Assembly: GCF_016860605.1 (NCBI RefSeq)
Contig: NZ_BNJR01000012.1
Coordinates: forward strand, 62,001 to 126,000
Origin: Lentilactobacillus fungorum
Lineage (GTDB): Bacteria; Bacillota; Bacilli; Lactobacillales; Lactobacillaceae
Length of the DNA: 64,000 bases
Reading direction: 5' to 3'
Shown: positions 8,569 to 17,492 of the stretch, in pieces
Layout of the letters: each line of letters begins with the position of its first letter
Numbering within the stretch: the stretch's first letter is position 1
Notes under the pieces: generated by a model
The model's input: the letters and a program-made list of their open reading frames with translations, nothing else
What the model was told of the DNA's origin: nothing
The model's database searches: none
Position numbers and translations under genes: made by a program

Positions 8569-8937
8569 AGTGAGCGGAGCCAGGCGCTTAGAAACTGGAA
8601 CATAAGTCTCCTCAGACAGAAATTCCCGGGCTTGGAATTTTTGGCTGAGGTGCTTATGTGGAGGTTTCTGCCTGGCGCAGCTGTCCTAAAATAGTGAGCG
8701 GAGCAAAGCGGTTAGGGATCGGAGTGTAAGGCTCCTTGGCGGGAAATTTCCAGGCCTGGAATTTTTCGCCAAGGTGCTTACGCGCAGATCCCTGCTTTGC
8801 GCAGCTGTCCTACAATCAGTGAGCGGAGCCAGGCGCTTAGAAACCGAAGGATAAGTCTCCTTGGGCGGAAATTCCCGGTTCTGGAATTTTTGACCAAGGT
8901 GCTTATCCGTAGGTTTCTGCCTGGCGCAGCTGTCCTA
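8569..8937 (+). repeat. Palindromic repeat group C (3 copies), inverted relative to its gene
   Basis: C1 (8569-8688), C2 (8693-8812) and C3 (8818-8937) are each 120 bp with 4-5 bp spacers. All run GTGAGCGGAGC...CAGCTGTCCTA on the + strand. This is the only group in which the TCCTA end, not the CTCAC end, faces the downstream gene; the gap to its ATG is 17 nt. Inner stems are CCTCAG/CTGAGG, CCTTGGC/GCCAAGG and CCTTGG/CCAAGG. C1 and A1 are nearly identical. The 75 bp between dps and C1 contain no clear promoter. Confidence 0.95.
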
Positions 8938-8954
8938 AAAAGGAGGAATTTAAC

Positions 8955-9872
8955 ATGGCAGCATCAGTTACAATTGGCAATAGTCAAGTTACCAGCACAC
9001 CACTGGGGTTAGGTACTAATAAGGTCGGCGGTCACAATTTGTTTGATGGCCTAAAGGACGAAGACGGGGTAGAAGTCGTCAAAGCGGCCCTAGACGATGG
9101 CATTGGGTTACTCGACACCGCCTTTATGTACGGTCTAGGCCGTTCAGAGGAAATTATTGGCGATGTTATCAAAGATTACGATCGTTCTAACTTTGTCATC
9201 GCGTCAAAAGCCGCCCAAGATCCCGATCGTGGCTTAAAGCCTAATAACAGTCCCCAATTTTTAAAGCAGTCTGTCGATAGCGCATTGCAACGGTTGGGAA
9301 CTGACTATATTGATATCTTTTATATTCATTTTCCAGACGATGACACGCCAAAGGCTGGGGCAGTCAACGCGTTGGCTGATGAAAAGAAGGCTGGTAAAAT
9401 CAAAGCGATTGGCGTTTCCAACTTTTCACTGGCGCAAATTAAAGAAGCTAATACGGACGGTCAAGTGGACATTGTTGAAGACAACTACAGTTTAGTTCAT
9501 CGAAAGGCTGAACGAGAGCTGTTCCCTTATCTAAAGGAAAATAACATCTCCTTTGTGCCTTACTTTCCACTAGCTTCCGGCTTGTTAACCGGTAAGTATT
9601 CACCAGCCGATCAAAACCGCTTCAGCCGATTTTCGGCTGACCAATATTCGGCAATTATGAAGGCGCAAACCGAGGTCAAAAAAATTGCTGATAACCACGA
9701 CGCCACAATGGCCCAGATTATTTTGGCTTGGTACATTGCTGATCCGGATATCAGCGTTGTCATCCCCGGCGCCAGAGTAGCCGATCAGGTTCACAGCAAC
9801 GCCAAAGCTATGCAGATTGAATTATCTGGTTATGAATTTGACCAAATTAATGGCCTATACGACCAATTTTAA
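8955..9872 (+). CDS. Aldo/keto reductase family oxidoreductase
   Basis: NAD(P)H-dependent TIM-barrel reductase of 305 residues. The catalytic tetrad is visible: Asp in LLDTAFMYG, Tyr in the same segment, Lys in VIASKAA and His in FYIHFPD. GVSNFS marks the substrate/cofactor face and VVIPGAR the C-terminal 2'-phosphate/cofactor segment. The physiological carbonyl substrate is unknown. The ribosome site AAGGAGG sits immediately after repeat copy C3. A short inverted repeat (TATACGACC with GGTCGTATA) spans the stop codon region but lacks a T-run. Confidence 0.9.
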   Translation: MAASVTIGNSQVTSTPLGLGTNKVGGHNLFDGLKDEDGVEVVKAALDDGIGLLDTAFMYGLGRSEEIIGDVIKDYDRSNFVIASKAAQDPDRGLKPNNSPQFLKQSVDSALQRLGTDYIDIFYIHFPDDDTPKAGAVNALADEKKAGKIKAIGVSNFSLAQIKEANTDGQVDIVEDNYSLVHRKAERELFPYLKENNISFVPYFPLASGLLTGKYSPADQNRFSRFSADQYSAIMKAQTEVKKIADNHDATMAQIILAWYIADPDISVVIPGARVADQVHSNAKAMQIELSGYEFDQINGLYDQF

Positions 9873-10140
9873 AATAGGTCGTATATCAAAATATAACTCG
9901 CTCTTACAAGTTCAATTCAAAAAGGAGCGTGATTGGTCAAAATCAATTTGATCAATTTTTCCGGGGATTTTTAAAGATTAAACTAAAATGTGCCCATTTT
10001 AAGCCAGCTTTTCAGCAGCCTCAAATACAGAGTATGTATCCGATTCCCGCAACTAAAATTAGGAATGATTGTCAACGAATTGAAACTCTGTAAGAATTTA
10101 GATTATCCAGAAGAATGTCAAGAATAAGGGTGTTAATTTA

Positions 10141-10349
10141 ATGACAAAATCTTTCAAGGAAAGTTATTTTGATGAAGTCATAGCTTCGTTAATGGAATGG
10201 CTGCAGGCTTCGCAATTGGTGGAACATCAGCCGCAGAGAGTTGGTATTGGCAAACCTTTTCGAACAGTTTAGAAAGAAATAATGGTAAAAATGGGACTGT
10301 TACGACGATGAATAGATTTGTTCCAACTTTTAAAGTTAAAGCTCAGTAA
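10141..10349 (+). pseudogene. Small frameshifted open reading frame of unknown origin
   Basis: An ATG at 10141 opens MTKSFKESYFDEVIASLMEW and stops after 43 residues. An overlapping frame starts at ATG 10197 and encodes 50 residues (MAAGFAIGGTSAAESWYW onward, ending FKVKAQ at 10349). The two may be halves of one small gene split by an indel, with a Gly/Ala-rich middle. I do not recognise it. The preceding 9873-10140 stretch shows no coding signal and looks like eroded DNA. Confidence 0.35.
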
Positions 10350-10377
10350 ATTGAATTTGAGGTGTAAGGAGTCATTT

Positions 10378-10572
10378 ATGAACGTTTATCTATATATTGG
10401 CTTGATCATTGGCATTCCGGCACTTCTAGCAGCTAGCCTCGTTCTTTTTGGCAAAAGGTTTGTAAAAGGCCGAGATGAGAAAGAGGTTTATTTCAAGCGA
10501 TTACGGATTTTAGGCCCAATAGTGATCGTTTTGTATGTACTGATTTTTTGGTTGTCGGTCCATTTAGTGTAA
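10378..10572 (+). CDS. Small two-helix membrane protein, 64 residues
   Basis: Starts at ATG 10378 after TAAGGAG. It has a first membrane helix (YLYIGLIIGIPALLAASLVL), a basic/acidic cytosolic loop (GKRFVKGRDEKEVYFKRLR) and a second helix (ILGPIVIVLYVLIFWLSV). Function is unknown. It lies in a patch of decayed genes, but the clean ribosome site and intact frame suggest it is expressed. Its layout resembles the 59-residue protein at 10999. Confidence 0.6.
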   Translation: MNVYLYIGLIIGIPALLAASLVLFGKRFVKGRDEKEVYFKRLRILGPIVIVLYVLIFWLSVHLV

Positions 10573-10689
10573 CCGGTATCGGTACTTAGTAATCTAACAA
10601 AGCGTTTTAGTTGGTTTACCCTGGGTCTGGGTAGATACTGCCCTTGAGAAACATTAATTGTCAAGATCCATCTAGGGGGAGCTTGACAT

Positions 10690-10823
10690 AACAAATTTAG
10701 TTGTTTCAGCATTGAGTACGATGCTGTTAATCAAAAGACTGCTATTATTATGATGGAGATGTGCAAACCGCTAAGGGCATCATCATTAACATTCATGGTG
10801 GTTGGTTCAGCGGTAATAAATCA
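10690..10823 (+). pseudogene. Remnant of an alpha/beta-hydrolase esterase
   Basis: A short stretch encodes KGIIINIHGGWFSGNK (about 10767-10817), the oxyanion-hole HGGW motif of HSL-type esterases, preceded by YYYDGDVQTA. Just upstream another frame reads EYDAVNQKTA, as if one base had been lost. No catalytic Ser, Asp or His region follows: the frame runs directly into a terminator. This is the eroded N-terminal end of a deleted esterase gene. Confidence 0.6.
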
Positions 10824-10870
10824 GCAGTGATGCAATTACCTAAAAATCGTGATTGCGTCACTGCTTTTTT
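10824..10870 (+). terminator. Terminator abutting the esterase remnant
   Basis: GCAGTGATGCAAT pairs with GATTGCGTCACTGC (one mismatch) and is followed by TTTTTTG. It was probably the terminator of the deleted hydrolase gene. Confidence 0.8.
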
Positions 10871-10998
10871 GCCAGTAGACATAGCGCCAAATTAAACTAT
10901 AGAAAGTTGTTGCGTCAGTAACCGAACTTATGATAAGTTGATCAGGTCGTCAATTCATTGTCACGCGTAAGAGTCAACCACCCAAAAAGAGATTTTTT

Positions 10999-11178
10999 AT
11001 GACGACGATTCTGATACCAATCCTTTTTCTGTTACTGATTATTTCAATTGTTGTGGCATTCGCTGACCTCATGAGAAAGGGACATGTGCGAAAACGACGG
11101 ATTGGTTCGATTATTTGTTTTATCGTCCTTTTAGGCAATAGTCTTTATGAAGCAGTTTTTGTTTATCCCCTTCATTAA
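10999..11178 (+). CDS. Small two-helix membrane protein, 59 residues
   Basis: ATG at 10999 opens a 59-residue frame: a helix (TTILIPILFLLLIISIVVAF), a strongly basic loop (DLMRKGHVRKRRIG) and a second helix (SIICFIVLLGNSLYEAVFVY). The ribosome site (AAAGAG, 8 nt upstream) is moderate. It has the same helix-basic loop-helix architecture as the 64-residue protein at 10378, so the two may be distant paralogues. Function unknown. Confidence 0.5.
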   Translation: MTTILIPILFLLLIISIVVAFADLMRKGHVRKRRIGSIICFIVLLGNSLYEAVFVYPLH

Positions 11179-11214
11179 GGATTTCAAACGATATACAAAA
11201 AATTGATTCACCAT

Positions 11215-11259
11215 AAAAAACGATTGCGTCCCCCTTTTTAGGGATGCAATCGTTTTTTT
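11215..11259 (+). terminator. Bidirectional terminator between converging genes
   Basis: AAAAAACGATTGCGTCCC pairs with GGGATGCAATCGTTTTTTT (one G.T pair). A-run and T-run flank the stem, so it can serve the small membrane gene and the fumarate reductase on the other strand. Confidence 0.85.
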
Positions 11260-11296
11260 GACTTTATTTAACGCCCTTCTAACTTTGAAAAGTTAT

Positions 11297-12688
11297 CTAC
11301 TTGCCAATATACCTTGCAGCTTGTTTACCAGCTTGAAGGCCAAATACCACCGTCTCGGCGATAGAGTTCCCACCAATTCGGTTATTACCGTGCAGGCCGC
11401 CAACCACTTCGCCGGCCGCAAACAGGCCAGCAATAACGTTCCCATCAGTCCCAACGACTTGGGCTTTAGGCGTTGCTTTGACGCCGCCCATCGTGTAATG
11501 GACTGCCGGGGCAATATGGATTGAGAAGTAAGGCGCTTGGTCAATTGGCCGGCTCATCCCAGTGGTTCGTCCAAACTCGGCGTCCGCTTGAGAAGCGACC
11601 GCCGCATTCCACTTAGCCACCGTCTTTTCCAAATGGCCGCCGACCAAACCAGTACTGGCCTCAAGCTCGGCTAGCGTTTGTCCTGACTTAACCAGACCAA
11701 CGTGATCGTAGAAATCAATGGCCTTCACTCGATTGCGAATGCCCTGATCAAAAATCAGATAAGCGCCAGTCCCACCCAGTTGATTGATGGCCGCGGTAAC
11801 CTTATCCCGAGTCGTTAATTCGTTAACGAAACGTTTGCCGGAATGATCAATCAGAATGGCCCCCTCGCCCCTAACCGTTTCGCCAATTAAATACACGTGG
11901 TCGGTGTCTTGCTGAACGGTGGGATGCACTTGAACCTGATCCATATCCACTAGTTGCGCACCCAGCTTTTCAGCAAGCTCAATGCCATCACCGGTATTGC
12001 CTGGCTGATTGGTTGTCTTATACTTAACCAAGTCGGGACGATACTTTTTAAGCAATTCCGGACTGGCGCCAAAACCACCAGTGGCTAACACGACCGCTTC
12101 AGCTTTAATCGTCGCCGTCCCAGCTTCTGATTTGATATCGACGCCGCTCACCCGACCGCTTGTCTCATCAATCTTAGTCACCGCGACGTTACAAAATACC
12201 GGAATTTTGGCTTGAGCAACTTGTTTGAGCAATCCGGTCACCAAAAATGCGCCGACGGGAGCCGTTGAACTTGGCCGATGGGCTCGTGGCACGCTCATGC
12301 CGCCGGTTGTCGTTAAATCATCCAGCTCAATACCTTCATCAGCCAGCCATTGAATCGCAGCCGCGCCGTTTTCAGTAAAATATTTAAGCAATTGATGGTC
12401 ATTCGTTTGGCCGCCACCGACTAGCGTTTCTTCATAAAAACTTTGGACGCTATCGTCGATTCCATGCGCTTTTTGAACAAACGTTTCAGCTGCATTCATC
12501 CCCGATGAGGCCCGCTTGGTATCACCCCCAAGGGTCGCCATTTTCTCCAACACTACCGGCTTTTTCCCAAGCTGAGCCGCCTGCAAGGCTGCTGTTAAGC
12601 CGGCACTACCAGAGCCGATAATCACAATATCGTATCCCTGTCGCAATTGATCGAGCGGCGTTGGTTCAAAAACAAATTTGTCCGTCAT
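11297..12688 (-). CDS. Flavoprotein fumarate reductase (flavocytochrome c-type, soluble)
   Basis: FAD enzyme of 463 residues reducing fumarate to succinate, used by lactobacilli as an electron sink. The FAD fold begins YDIVIIGSGSAG near residue 20. Active-site features of the Shewanella-type flavin subunit are present: VQVHPT, GETVRGEGA with the catalytic arginine, HYTMGG, and GNNRIGGNS. There is no heme (CxxCH) domain and no FMN-bind domain, so the electron donor is uncertain. GGAG precedes the ATG. It is probably monocistronic with its own promoter. Confidence 0.9.
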   Translation of the reverse strand: MTDKFVFEPTPLDQLRQGYDIVIIGSGSAGLTAALQAAQLGKKPVVLEKMATLGGDTKRASSGMNAAETFVQKAHGIDDSVQSFYEETLVGGGQTNDHQLLKYFTENGAAAIQWLADEGIELDDLTTTGGMSVPRAHRPSSTAPVGAFLVTGLLKQVAQAKIPVFCNVAVTKIDETSGRVSGVDIKSEAGTATIKAEAVVLATGGFGASPELLKKYRPDLVKYKTTNQPGNTGDGIELAEKLGAQLVDMDQVQVHPTVQQDTDHVYLIGETVRGEGAILIDHSGKRFVNELTTRDKVTAAINQLGGTGAYLIFDQGIRNRVKAIDFYDHVGLVKSGQTLAELEASTGLVGGHLEKTVAKWNAAVASQADAEFGRTTGMSRPIDQAPYFSIHIAPAVHYTMGGVKATPKAQVVGTDGNVIAGLFAAGEVVGGLHGNNRIGGNSIAETVVFGLQAGKQAARYIGK

Positions 12689-12737
12689 GGTGAATCTCCA
12701 ATCCTTTGTATAGTTTGTTAACTGATTAATTAGTCGT

Positions 12738-12767
12738 ATTATACGCCGAATAGCATGGGCGAAACAA
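12738..12767 (-). promoter_or_regulatory. Promoter of the fumarate reductase
   Basis: Minus-strand TATAAT (12738-12743) preceded at 18 nt by TTGTTT (12762-12767), about 50 nt upstream of the ATG. The rest of the gap (12768-12931) holds no recognisable feature. Confidence 0.6.
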
Positions 12768-12931
12768 AATAAATTGGCAAAACTTGGTAGGTAATTAAAA
12801 AAAATTGATCTTAAAATCCTCTCTTGAAGCTTTAAAAACCAACTTGGCGTTAGCTTTTTGGATAAAGGACACCATCGGCGGTTCGCTGTTCACGCAGATT
12901 TACCACCAGCAACATAATAAAACGGTTACAA

Positions 12932-14194
12932 TTACTTAACTTTTTTAATCAGCATAATCAATAACCCGCCAATTACACAAATTGCGGTTTCGACCGGAAA
13001 CATTGCCCGATATCCCATAGTAGAAATAACCGCCGCAGCCACCAAAGGTCCAAAAACTTGGCCTAATGTATTGGCCATATTGATAATACCTAAATCCTTT
13101 GCGGCAGTATTGGGATTGGGCAAAACCGCAACGTTAAGCGCTTGATCCACCGCATTATAAGCGCCCATCCCAATGCCCGCAATAACCGCATAAGCAAACA
13201 TTGTCCATGGTTTTGCACTTAAAAACGGGAAGAAAGCTCCAATCCCAAGCAGAATAGTGGTTATGGCAACCGGTGCTTTTAATCGATGCAAATGATCAGA
13301 AATTGGGCCGGCGAGCGCCGTAAAGATAATACCAGTTACCATTAAAATGGATGACATCGTCGCAATCGATGCCGAAGTTGTCGCCTTGCTTAATTTCATA
13401 TAGTCCGTAAAAATATAGAGCTGGTAGCCAACAATCACGTATTGGCCGGTAACCATCATTAACTTGCCAATTAACGCAAGGTAGTAGTCCCTAGCGCCTT
13501 TTGTCGGAAACATAAAATTCTGTTTAATTGTTTGCGCATCAAACTTTACTTTAGGTTCATCCAAGTTAGCCGGTTCTTGAGCAAGATAGGCAGAAAGCAA
13601 GCCGCCGACTAAGGCAAAGGTTGCCAAAACTTGCATCCCGGTAGCAATCGAACTTGGGCCGATAAATTGAGACGCAATAATCCCAGAACCATAGTTACCA
13701 AAGGCCATCCCCATTCCATAAAATGATGAGATAGTGCCCCGCCACTTAGGAGCCACCCGGTCAGAAATTTGAGCAATCATCGGGGCAACAACCGCGTTTA
13801 GCACCGCCTGATAAACACCCCAAATGATTAGCAAAGTGGTTATGCTTTTAGCCATTGACAACCCAACCATACAAATGGCCGACAGAATTGAATTAATCAC
13901 AATCCAAGGGGTTCGTTTACCGTACTTTGTTCGCGTAACATCTGAAAATGCCCCCGCAATAATATTAGCAATTGTTGCGACCGTCATCGCAATTGCTGAC
14001 GCCACGGCAACTAAACCGACTTTATCAGCCGGTGCCAATTGCCCGATCTTGGCGGGCAATAGCGTCGCCGAAACTCCGACGTATGGTCCCAACCAACAAG
14101 CCGGTCCAATCACCAATGCAAATCCTAACCGAATCGGCCGTTTAGGTTGCTGTTCGTCTGTAATCCCAATTTGTGCCTGATTTTCTTGTGCCAT
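12932..14194 (-). CDS. MFS transporter, probable xyloside importer
   Basis: Twelve-helix permease of about 420 residues. The pattern NIIAGAFSDVTRTKYGKRTPWI after helix 2 (D...R..GKR.P) is like glycoside/sugar transporters of the GPH type, although the whole protein is closest to general MFS drug/sugar groups. It lies 42 bp after the GH43 xylosidase gene on the same strand, so the two probably form one operon, and uptake of a xylo-oligosaccharide or xyloside is the natural inference. Two ATGs (14200 and 14194) follow AAAGGA; the second has the more usual spacing, and neither changes the protein materially. Confidence 0.75.
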   Translation of the reverse strand: MAQENQAQIGITDEQQPKRPIRLGFALVIGPACWLGPYVGVSATLLPAKIGQLAPADKVGLVAVASAIAMTVATIANIIAGAFSDVTRTKYGKRTPWIVINSILSAICMVGLSMAKSITTLLIIWGVYQAVLNAVVAPMIAQISDRVAPKWRGTISSFYGMGMAFGNYGSGIIASQFIGPSSIATGMQVLATFALVGGLLSAYLAQEPANLDEPKVKFDAQTIKQNFMFPTKGARDYYLALIGKLMMVTGQYVIVGYQLYIFTDYMKLSKATTSASIATMSSILMVTGIIFTALAGPISDHLHRLKAPVAITTILLGIGAFFPFLSAKPWTMFAYAVIAGIGMGAYNAVDQALNVAVLPNPNTAAKDLGIINMANTLGQVFGPLVAAAVISTMGYRAMFPVETAICVIGGLLIMLIKKVK

Positions 14195-14236
14195 TATCAT
14201 TCATTCCTTTCAATCTACTTCCGCTATTTTGACTTC

Positions 14237-15889
14237 TTATTTGGCAGGCGTTATTTTAAAGTAATTAAAATCCGCGAACGATTCGCGACGATAGGCATCA
14301 AAAGCGCCGATGCCACCCATTAAGCCAGTAAATCCGCCGGTTTGTTCATCCGACATAAAGGAAATATCAATCTTGGGTCCGAGCTTTTGCCAATCATCGC
14401 TTGACTGCTTTCGCCATTCAAATTGGACAGTCCCATAATTGATTTGCGCACAAATTTGGGCTTTTCCTTCGGGTAGGCTAACCCGGTCCAAAAGATACTC
14501 GTCTTTGTTTCCTTTTTCACCCTTCATAATTGCTAATGCCGTCCCACCCAATGTTTCAGAGTAGTAAATTCTGGCAAACAGCCAGTTTCGATTATCGTAA
14601 TAAAGAGTCAGCCCTGCTGATTGTGAGTAATGAATTGGCTTGAATTCTAGTTCCGTTGCAACCGTTGACTTAAACGAATCAATCCGTGATGCTAACAGTG
14701 ATACTTCAAACTGGGAGAAAAATGATTGGCGTCCCCAAATTCGCAATTTACCAGAATTTTTATTAATTGAACACCATTCTTTGGTTCGTGGACCATAAGG
14801 ACTCATCAAGTGTTGGTCAATTTGGCCGTGGCTGAAATCCGCATCAACGCCAACGGCTTGAGGCGCATCCGAGACAGAAATCCCTTTCATCCCCTCAGTT
14901 GTTTTTTGAGCCAGTGTGCCACCTGCTTTCATCCGCAGCCAGCCATCTTTGGTCCAGTAAACCTTTTGAATTGAAGTTTCTCTTCCCAAGGTACAATTCG
15001 TTGTTCCTGGTAATGGTCGTGCTGAAAGATGCACGACGTACCACTCATCAGTTGCAGTATGAACCAGCGAACCATGACCGCATTTCTGCAAAGGCGCCTT
15101 AGGATTATATAAATCAAGTCGGAGTGAATCAGGATCATTTCTTCTAAAATAACGATACGGTGTTGACGTAATAATCGGATTTTGCGGGTCAGATTCATAC
15201 GGCCCTTCAATTTTTTTAGCGCGCTGGATGACAACGCCATGTCCGTAACCGGTGCCGCCTTCTGCAGTCATTAAATAGTAATAGCCATTGTGTTTATACA
15301 AATGTGGTGCCTCAAGACAACCCCGATCCGTCCCCCCACGAGTAATTCGCTTGGTTGGCCCAACGATTTTCCCAAGTTCTGGATCAAATTGTTCTAAGAC
15401 AATTGCCCCTGGGTGCTGATAGCCTTTGCGGGTATCCCATTCTAAAGTAGTCACCCAATGCTTGCCGTCATCATCATGGAATAGTGAACAGTCAAACCCA
15501 ATTGAATTCAAATAAATTGGCTTGGACCATGGGCCGTTAATGGAATCAGACCAGACAGCATAATTATCCTGGTCAAATAAATTACCGGTCATATTATGCA
15601 TCTGACACATTAAAATCCAAAACTTACCCGTTCGTTTGTCGTATGAAAGATCAGGCGCCCAAATTCCTGCCGGCGTATCAGTCCCAGCAAGATGTAAAAA
15701 GTTTGGATCATTAAAAACATATGACTGAAGATCCCAATGGGCTAAGTCTCTTGAGTGAAAAATCTGAATGCCTGGGTACCAATTAAAGGTTGACGTGGCC
15801 AGATAATAATCCTCTCCATGGCCTAAAACGGCTGGGTCAGGCGTAAATCCAGGTAAAATTGGATTATGAATCGTTGAAAATTTTGTCAT
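14237..15889 (-). CDS. xynB: GH43 beta-xylosidase
   Basis: Cytosolic glycoside hydrolase of 550 residues releasing xylose from xylo-oligosaccharides (possibly also arabinose). It has the five-bladed GH43 domain with the three acidic residues visible: general base Asp18 in FTPDPAV, pKa modulator Asp133 in GFDCSLFHDD, and general acid Glu193 in CLEAPHLYK. A C-terminal beta-sandwich follows, ending in the DAYRRESFADF segment typical of GH43_11 enzymes. No signal peptide, so the substrate must be imported, fitting the downstream MFS gene. A LacI-type operator and a cre lie in front. Length and order match lactobacillar xylosidases. Confidence 0.9.
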   Translation of the reverse strand: MTKFSTIHNPILPGFTPDPAVLGHGEDYYLATSTFNWYPGIQIFHSRDLAHWDLQSYVFNDPNFLHLAGTDTPAGIWAPDLSYDKRTGKFWILMCQMHNMTGNLFDQDNYAVWSDSINGPWSKPIYLNSIGFDCSLFHDDDGKHWVTTLEWDTRKGYQHPGAIVLEQFDPELGKIVGPTKRITRGGTDRGCLEAPHLYKHNGYYYLMTAEGGTGYGHGVVIQRAKKIEGPYESDPQNPIITSTPYRYFRRNDPDSLRLDLYNPKAPLQKCGHGSLVHTATDEWYVVHLSARPLPGTTNCTLGRETSIQKVYWTKDGWLRMKAGGTLAQKTTEGMKGISVSDAPQAVGVDADFSHGQIDQHLMSPYGPRTKEWCSINKNSGKLRIWGRQSFFSQFEVSLLASRIDSFKSTVATELEFKPIHYSQSAGLTLYYDNRNWLFARIYYSETLGGTALAIMKGEKGNKDEYLLDRVSLPEGKAQICAQINYGTVQFEWRKQSSDDWQKLGPKIDISFMSDEQTGGFTGLMGGIGAFDAYRRESFADFNYFKITPAK

Positions 15890-15914
15890 AGTGTTCCCCT
15901 TTCGTCATCAATTT

Positions 15915-15959
15915 TGATAGCGCTATCACCTTTAAAACTTAATCGATTTTAGCAATCAA
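15915..15959 (-). promoter_or_regulatory. xynB promoter with palindromic LacI-type operator
   Basis: TGATAGCGCTATCA (15915-15928) is a perfect 14-bp palindrome, as expected for a LacI-family dimer. Just upstream on the minus strand, TTTAAA (15931-15936) and TTGATT (15954-15959) are spaced 17 nt. The operator sits at the expected transcription start, so binding would block xynB. The divergent LacI gene is the obvious candidate regulator. Confidence 0.7.
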
Positions 15960-16018
15960 CACAATAATCCTCTGGACGAAAGGTAAATTTCTCATTATGC
16001 TTAGTATGTACTTATCCA

Positions 16019-16067
16019 TTGTAAACGCTATCAATAAGGGGCTTCTGTTCATTTCAGCTGTTATAAT
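16019..16067 (+). promoter_or_regulatory. cre site and promoter of the LacI regulator
   Basis: TTGTAAACGCTATCA (16019-16033) fits the CcpA consensus WTGNAANCGNWNNCA at every position. Downstream, an extended -10 element TGTTATAAT (16059-16067) lies 55 nt before the regulator ATG, with only a poor -35. The cre lies between the divergent promoters and could repress both. Confidence 0.75.
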
Positions 16068-16121
16068 GGGAGCCAATGGTTTTGTTGGTAAACTTTGGTA
16101 AACACACTAGGAGCGATTAAC

Positions 16122-17138
16122 ATGACAACTATTCGCGAAATTGCTAAGCAAGCGGGAGTTTCGCCGGCGGTTGTTTCTCGAATCATCAACCGCGATCCCG
16201 CACTAAGGGTCTCAGCTAAAACCCGCAGTAAGATCCAACAAATCATCAAAGAGACAAATTACGTGCCAAAGTCTGGTATCAGAAATGAAATCATCGTCTT
16301 AATGGCAATCAGCCAACAGCGTCAAGCACAGGATCTTTATTTTTCTAATTTACACTCGGCAATTCTGCACTATTGTAAATGCAATAATTTAAAAGTACTG
16401 AAAACCATTTGGCTGCCAAACGAAAACCAAATTGCAAACCTAACTCGATTTAAGGGAGCTATGATGGTTGGGCCGTTCACTGCCTCAACGATTGTGAAAG
16501 TTAAGAAAGTTGCCCGTTCATTTGTCTTAGTAGATGATAATACCAACGTTCCAGAAACCAATCAGGTCAAAAGCAACTTTGATACGATAACGAATGCTGT
16601 TTTGACTAATTTCTGGCAACGCTCTCGAGAAAAAATTACTTTCGTAGGTGGTCCAATCACTCGAATTAGCGGCGCGGGAACTAATTGGGGAGATTTAATC
16701 GATATTCGTCTGGCAACGTACTATGATTGGATCAAAAAGCACGCGTTCGCTCCTGATATTATCAACGTTGGCCTTACGATCGACGATGGCAGAAAAGCCG
16801 CCGAGCAATTGATCGCCCGGAAAATGAACCGCCCGTATACTTTTCCAAATGCAATCATTGCCTTAAACGACATGATTGCGCGCGGTTTAGTCGATCAGCT
16901 AGCAGCGAGTGGCATCAGAATCCCTCAAGACGTTACCGTAATTGGCTTTGATGATCTATCAATTACGAGGATTAGAAAACCAACGATCACATCCGTTAAC
17001 ATTCCAACAAACGAAATTGCCAACGCTGCTGTTAGATTGTTGAGAGACCAGCTTAACCATTCAATCTGCGGTACTAATATTATTACAGTTCCAGGAAAGC
17101 TCGTTTATCGAGACAGTTTTCCCAAGGTGATTCGATAA
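16122..17138 (+). CDS. LacI-family transcriptional regulator of the xyloside operon
   Basis: 338-residue repressor. The N-terminal HTH is TTIREIAKQAGVSPAVVSRIIN, followed by the hinge region and a periplasmic-binding-type effector domain; VIGFDDLSITRIRKP is the family's typical C-terminal segment. AGGAG (16109-16113) fits the ATG at 16122, while the open frame upstream lacks a site. It is divergent from xynB across a perfect palindromic operator, so xylose or a xyloside is the likely inducer. The hinge helix lacks the standard PNxxAR motif (TNYVPKSGIR instead), which may reflect a shifted operator preference. Confidence 0.85.
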   Translation: MTTIREIAKQAGVSPAVVSRIINRDPALRVSAKTRSKIQQIIKETNYVPKSGIRNEIIVLMAISQQRQAQDLYFSNLHSAILHYCKCNNLKVLKTIWLPNENQIANLTRFKGAMMVGPFTASTIVKVKKVARSFVLVDDNTNVPETNQVKSNFDTITNAVLTNFWQRSREKITFVGGPITRISGAGTNWGDLIDIRLATYYDWIKKHAFAPDIINVGLTIDDGRKAAEQLIARKMNRPYTFPNAIIALNDMIARGLVDQLAASGIRIPQDVTVIGFDDLSITRIRKPTITSVNIPTNEIANAAVRLLRDQLNHSICGTNIITVPGKLVYRDSFPKVIR

Positions 17139-17492
17139 CCTATGAAGGCTATCGAACCTGATATCAGTCATTTTGCTAAGAAAGCATTACGACTCATACC
17201 ATGTTTGATTCATTCTTTTAGTATCTAGCCAAGTAAGCGGTTATTTTGACAGTAAGTTAACCGGTTTTGACCATCAACTGAAAGCTAAAAAGCACTTTGG
17301 TTGCCAACGTCCCAAATAACTCTTACACTTTTGTTAACTTTAATAATTGGTTTAACAACTACGCAAAGCAATCAGCCACGGGTAACGCCTACTTCAGAAT
17401 TAGAAGCTGATGTAATGGCCCCTTCTTCAACAGCTGTGGATTAGTCTGTTTGATGATTATTAACTGCTTTGCCACAGATAGGAGTGTTTGTT
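17139..17492 (+). other. 354-bp intergenic stretch without recognised genes
   Basis: A weak inverted repeat (AGCGGTTA with TAACCGGT, about 17237-17266, followed by TTTT) may terminate the lacI transcript. The remainder contains no convincing open frame or promoter. Confidence 0.4.
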
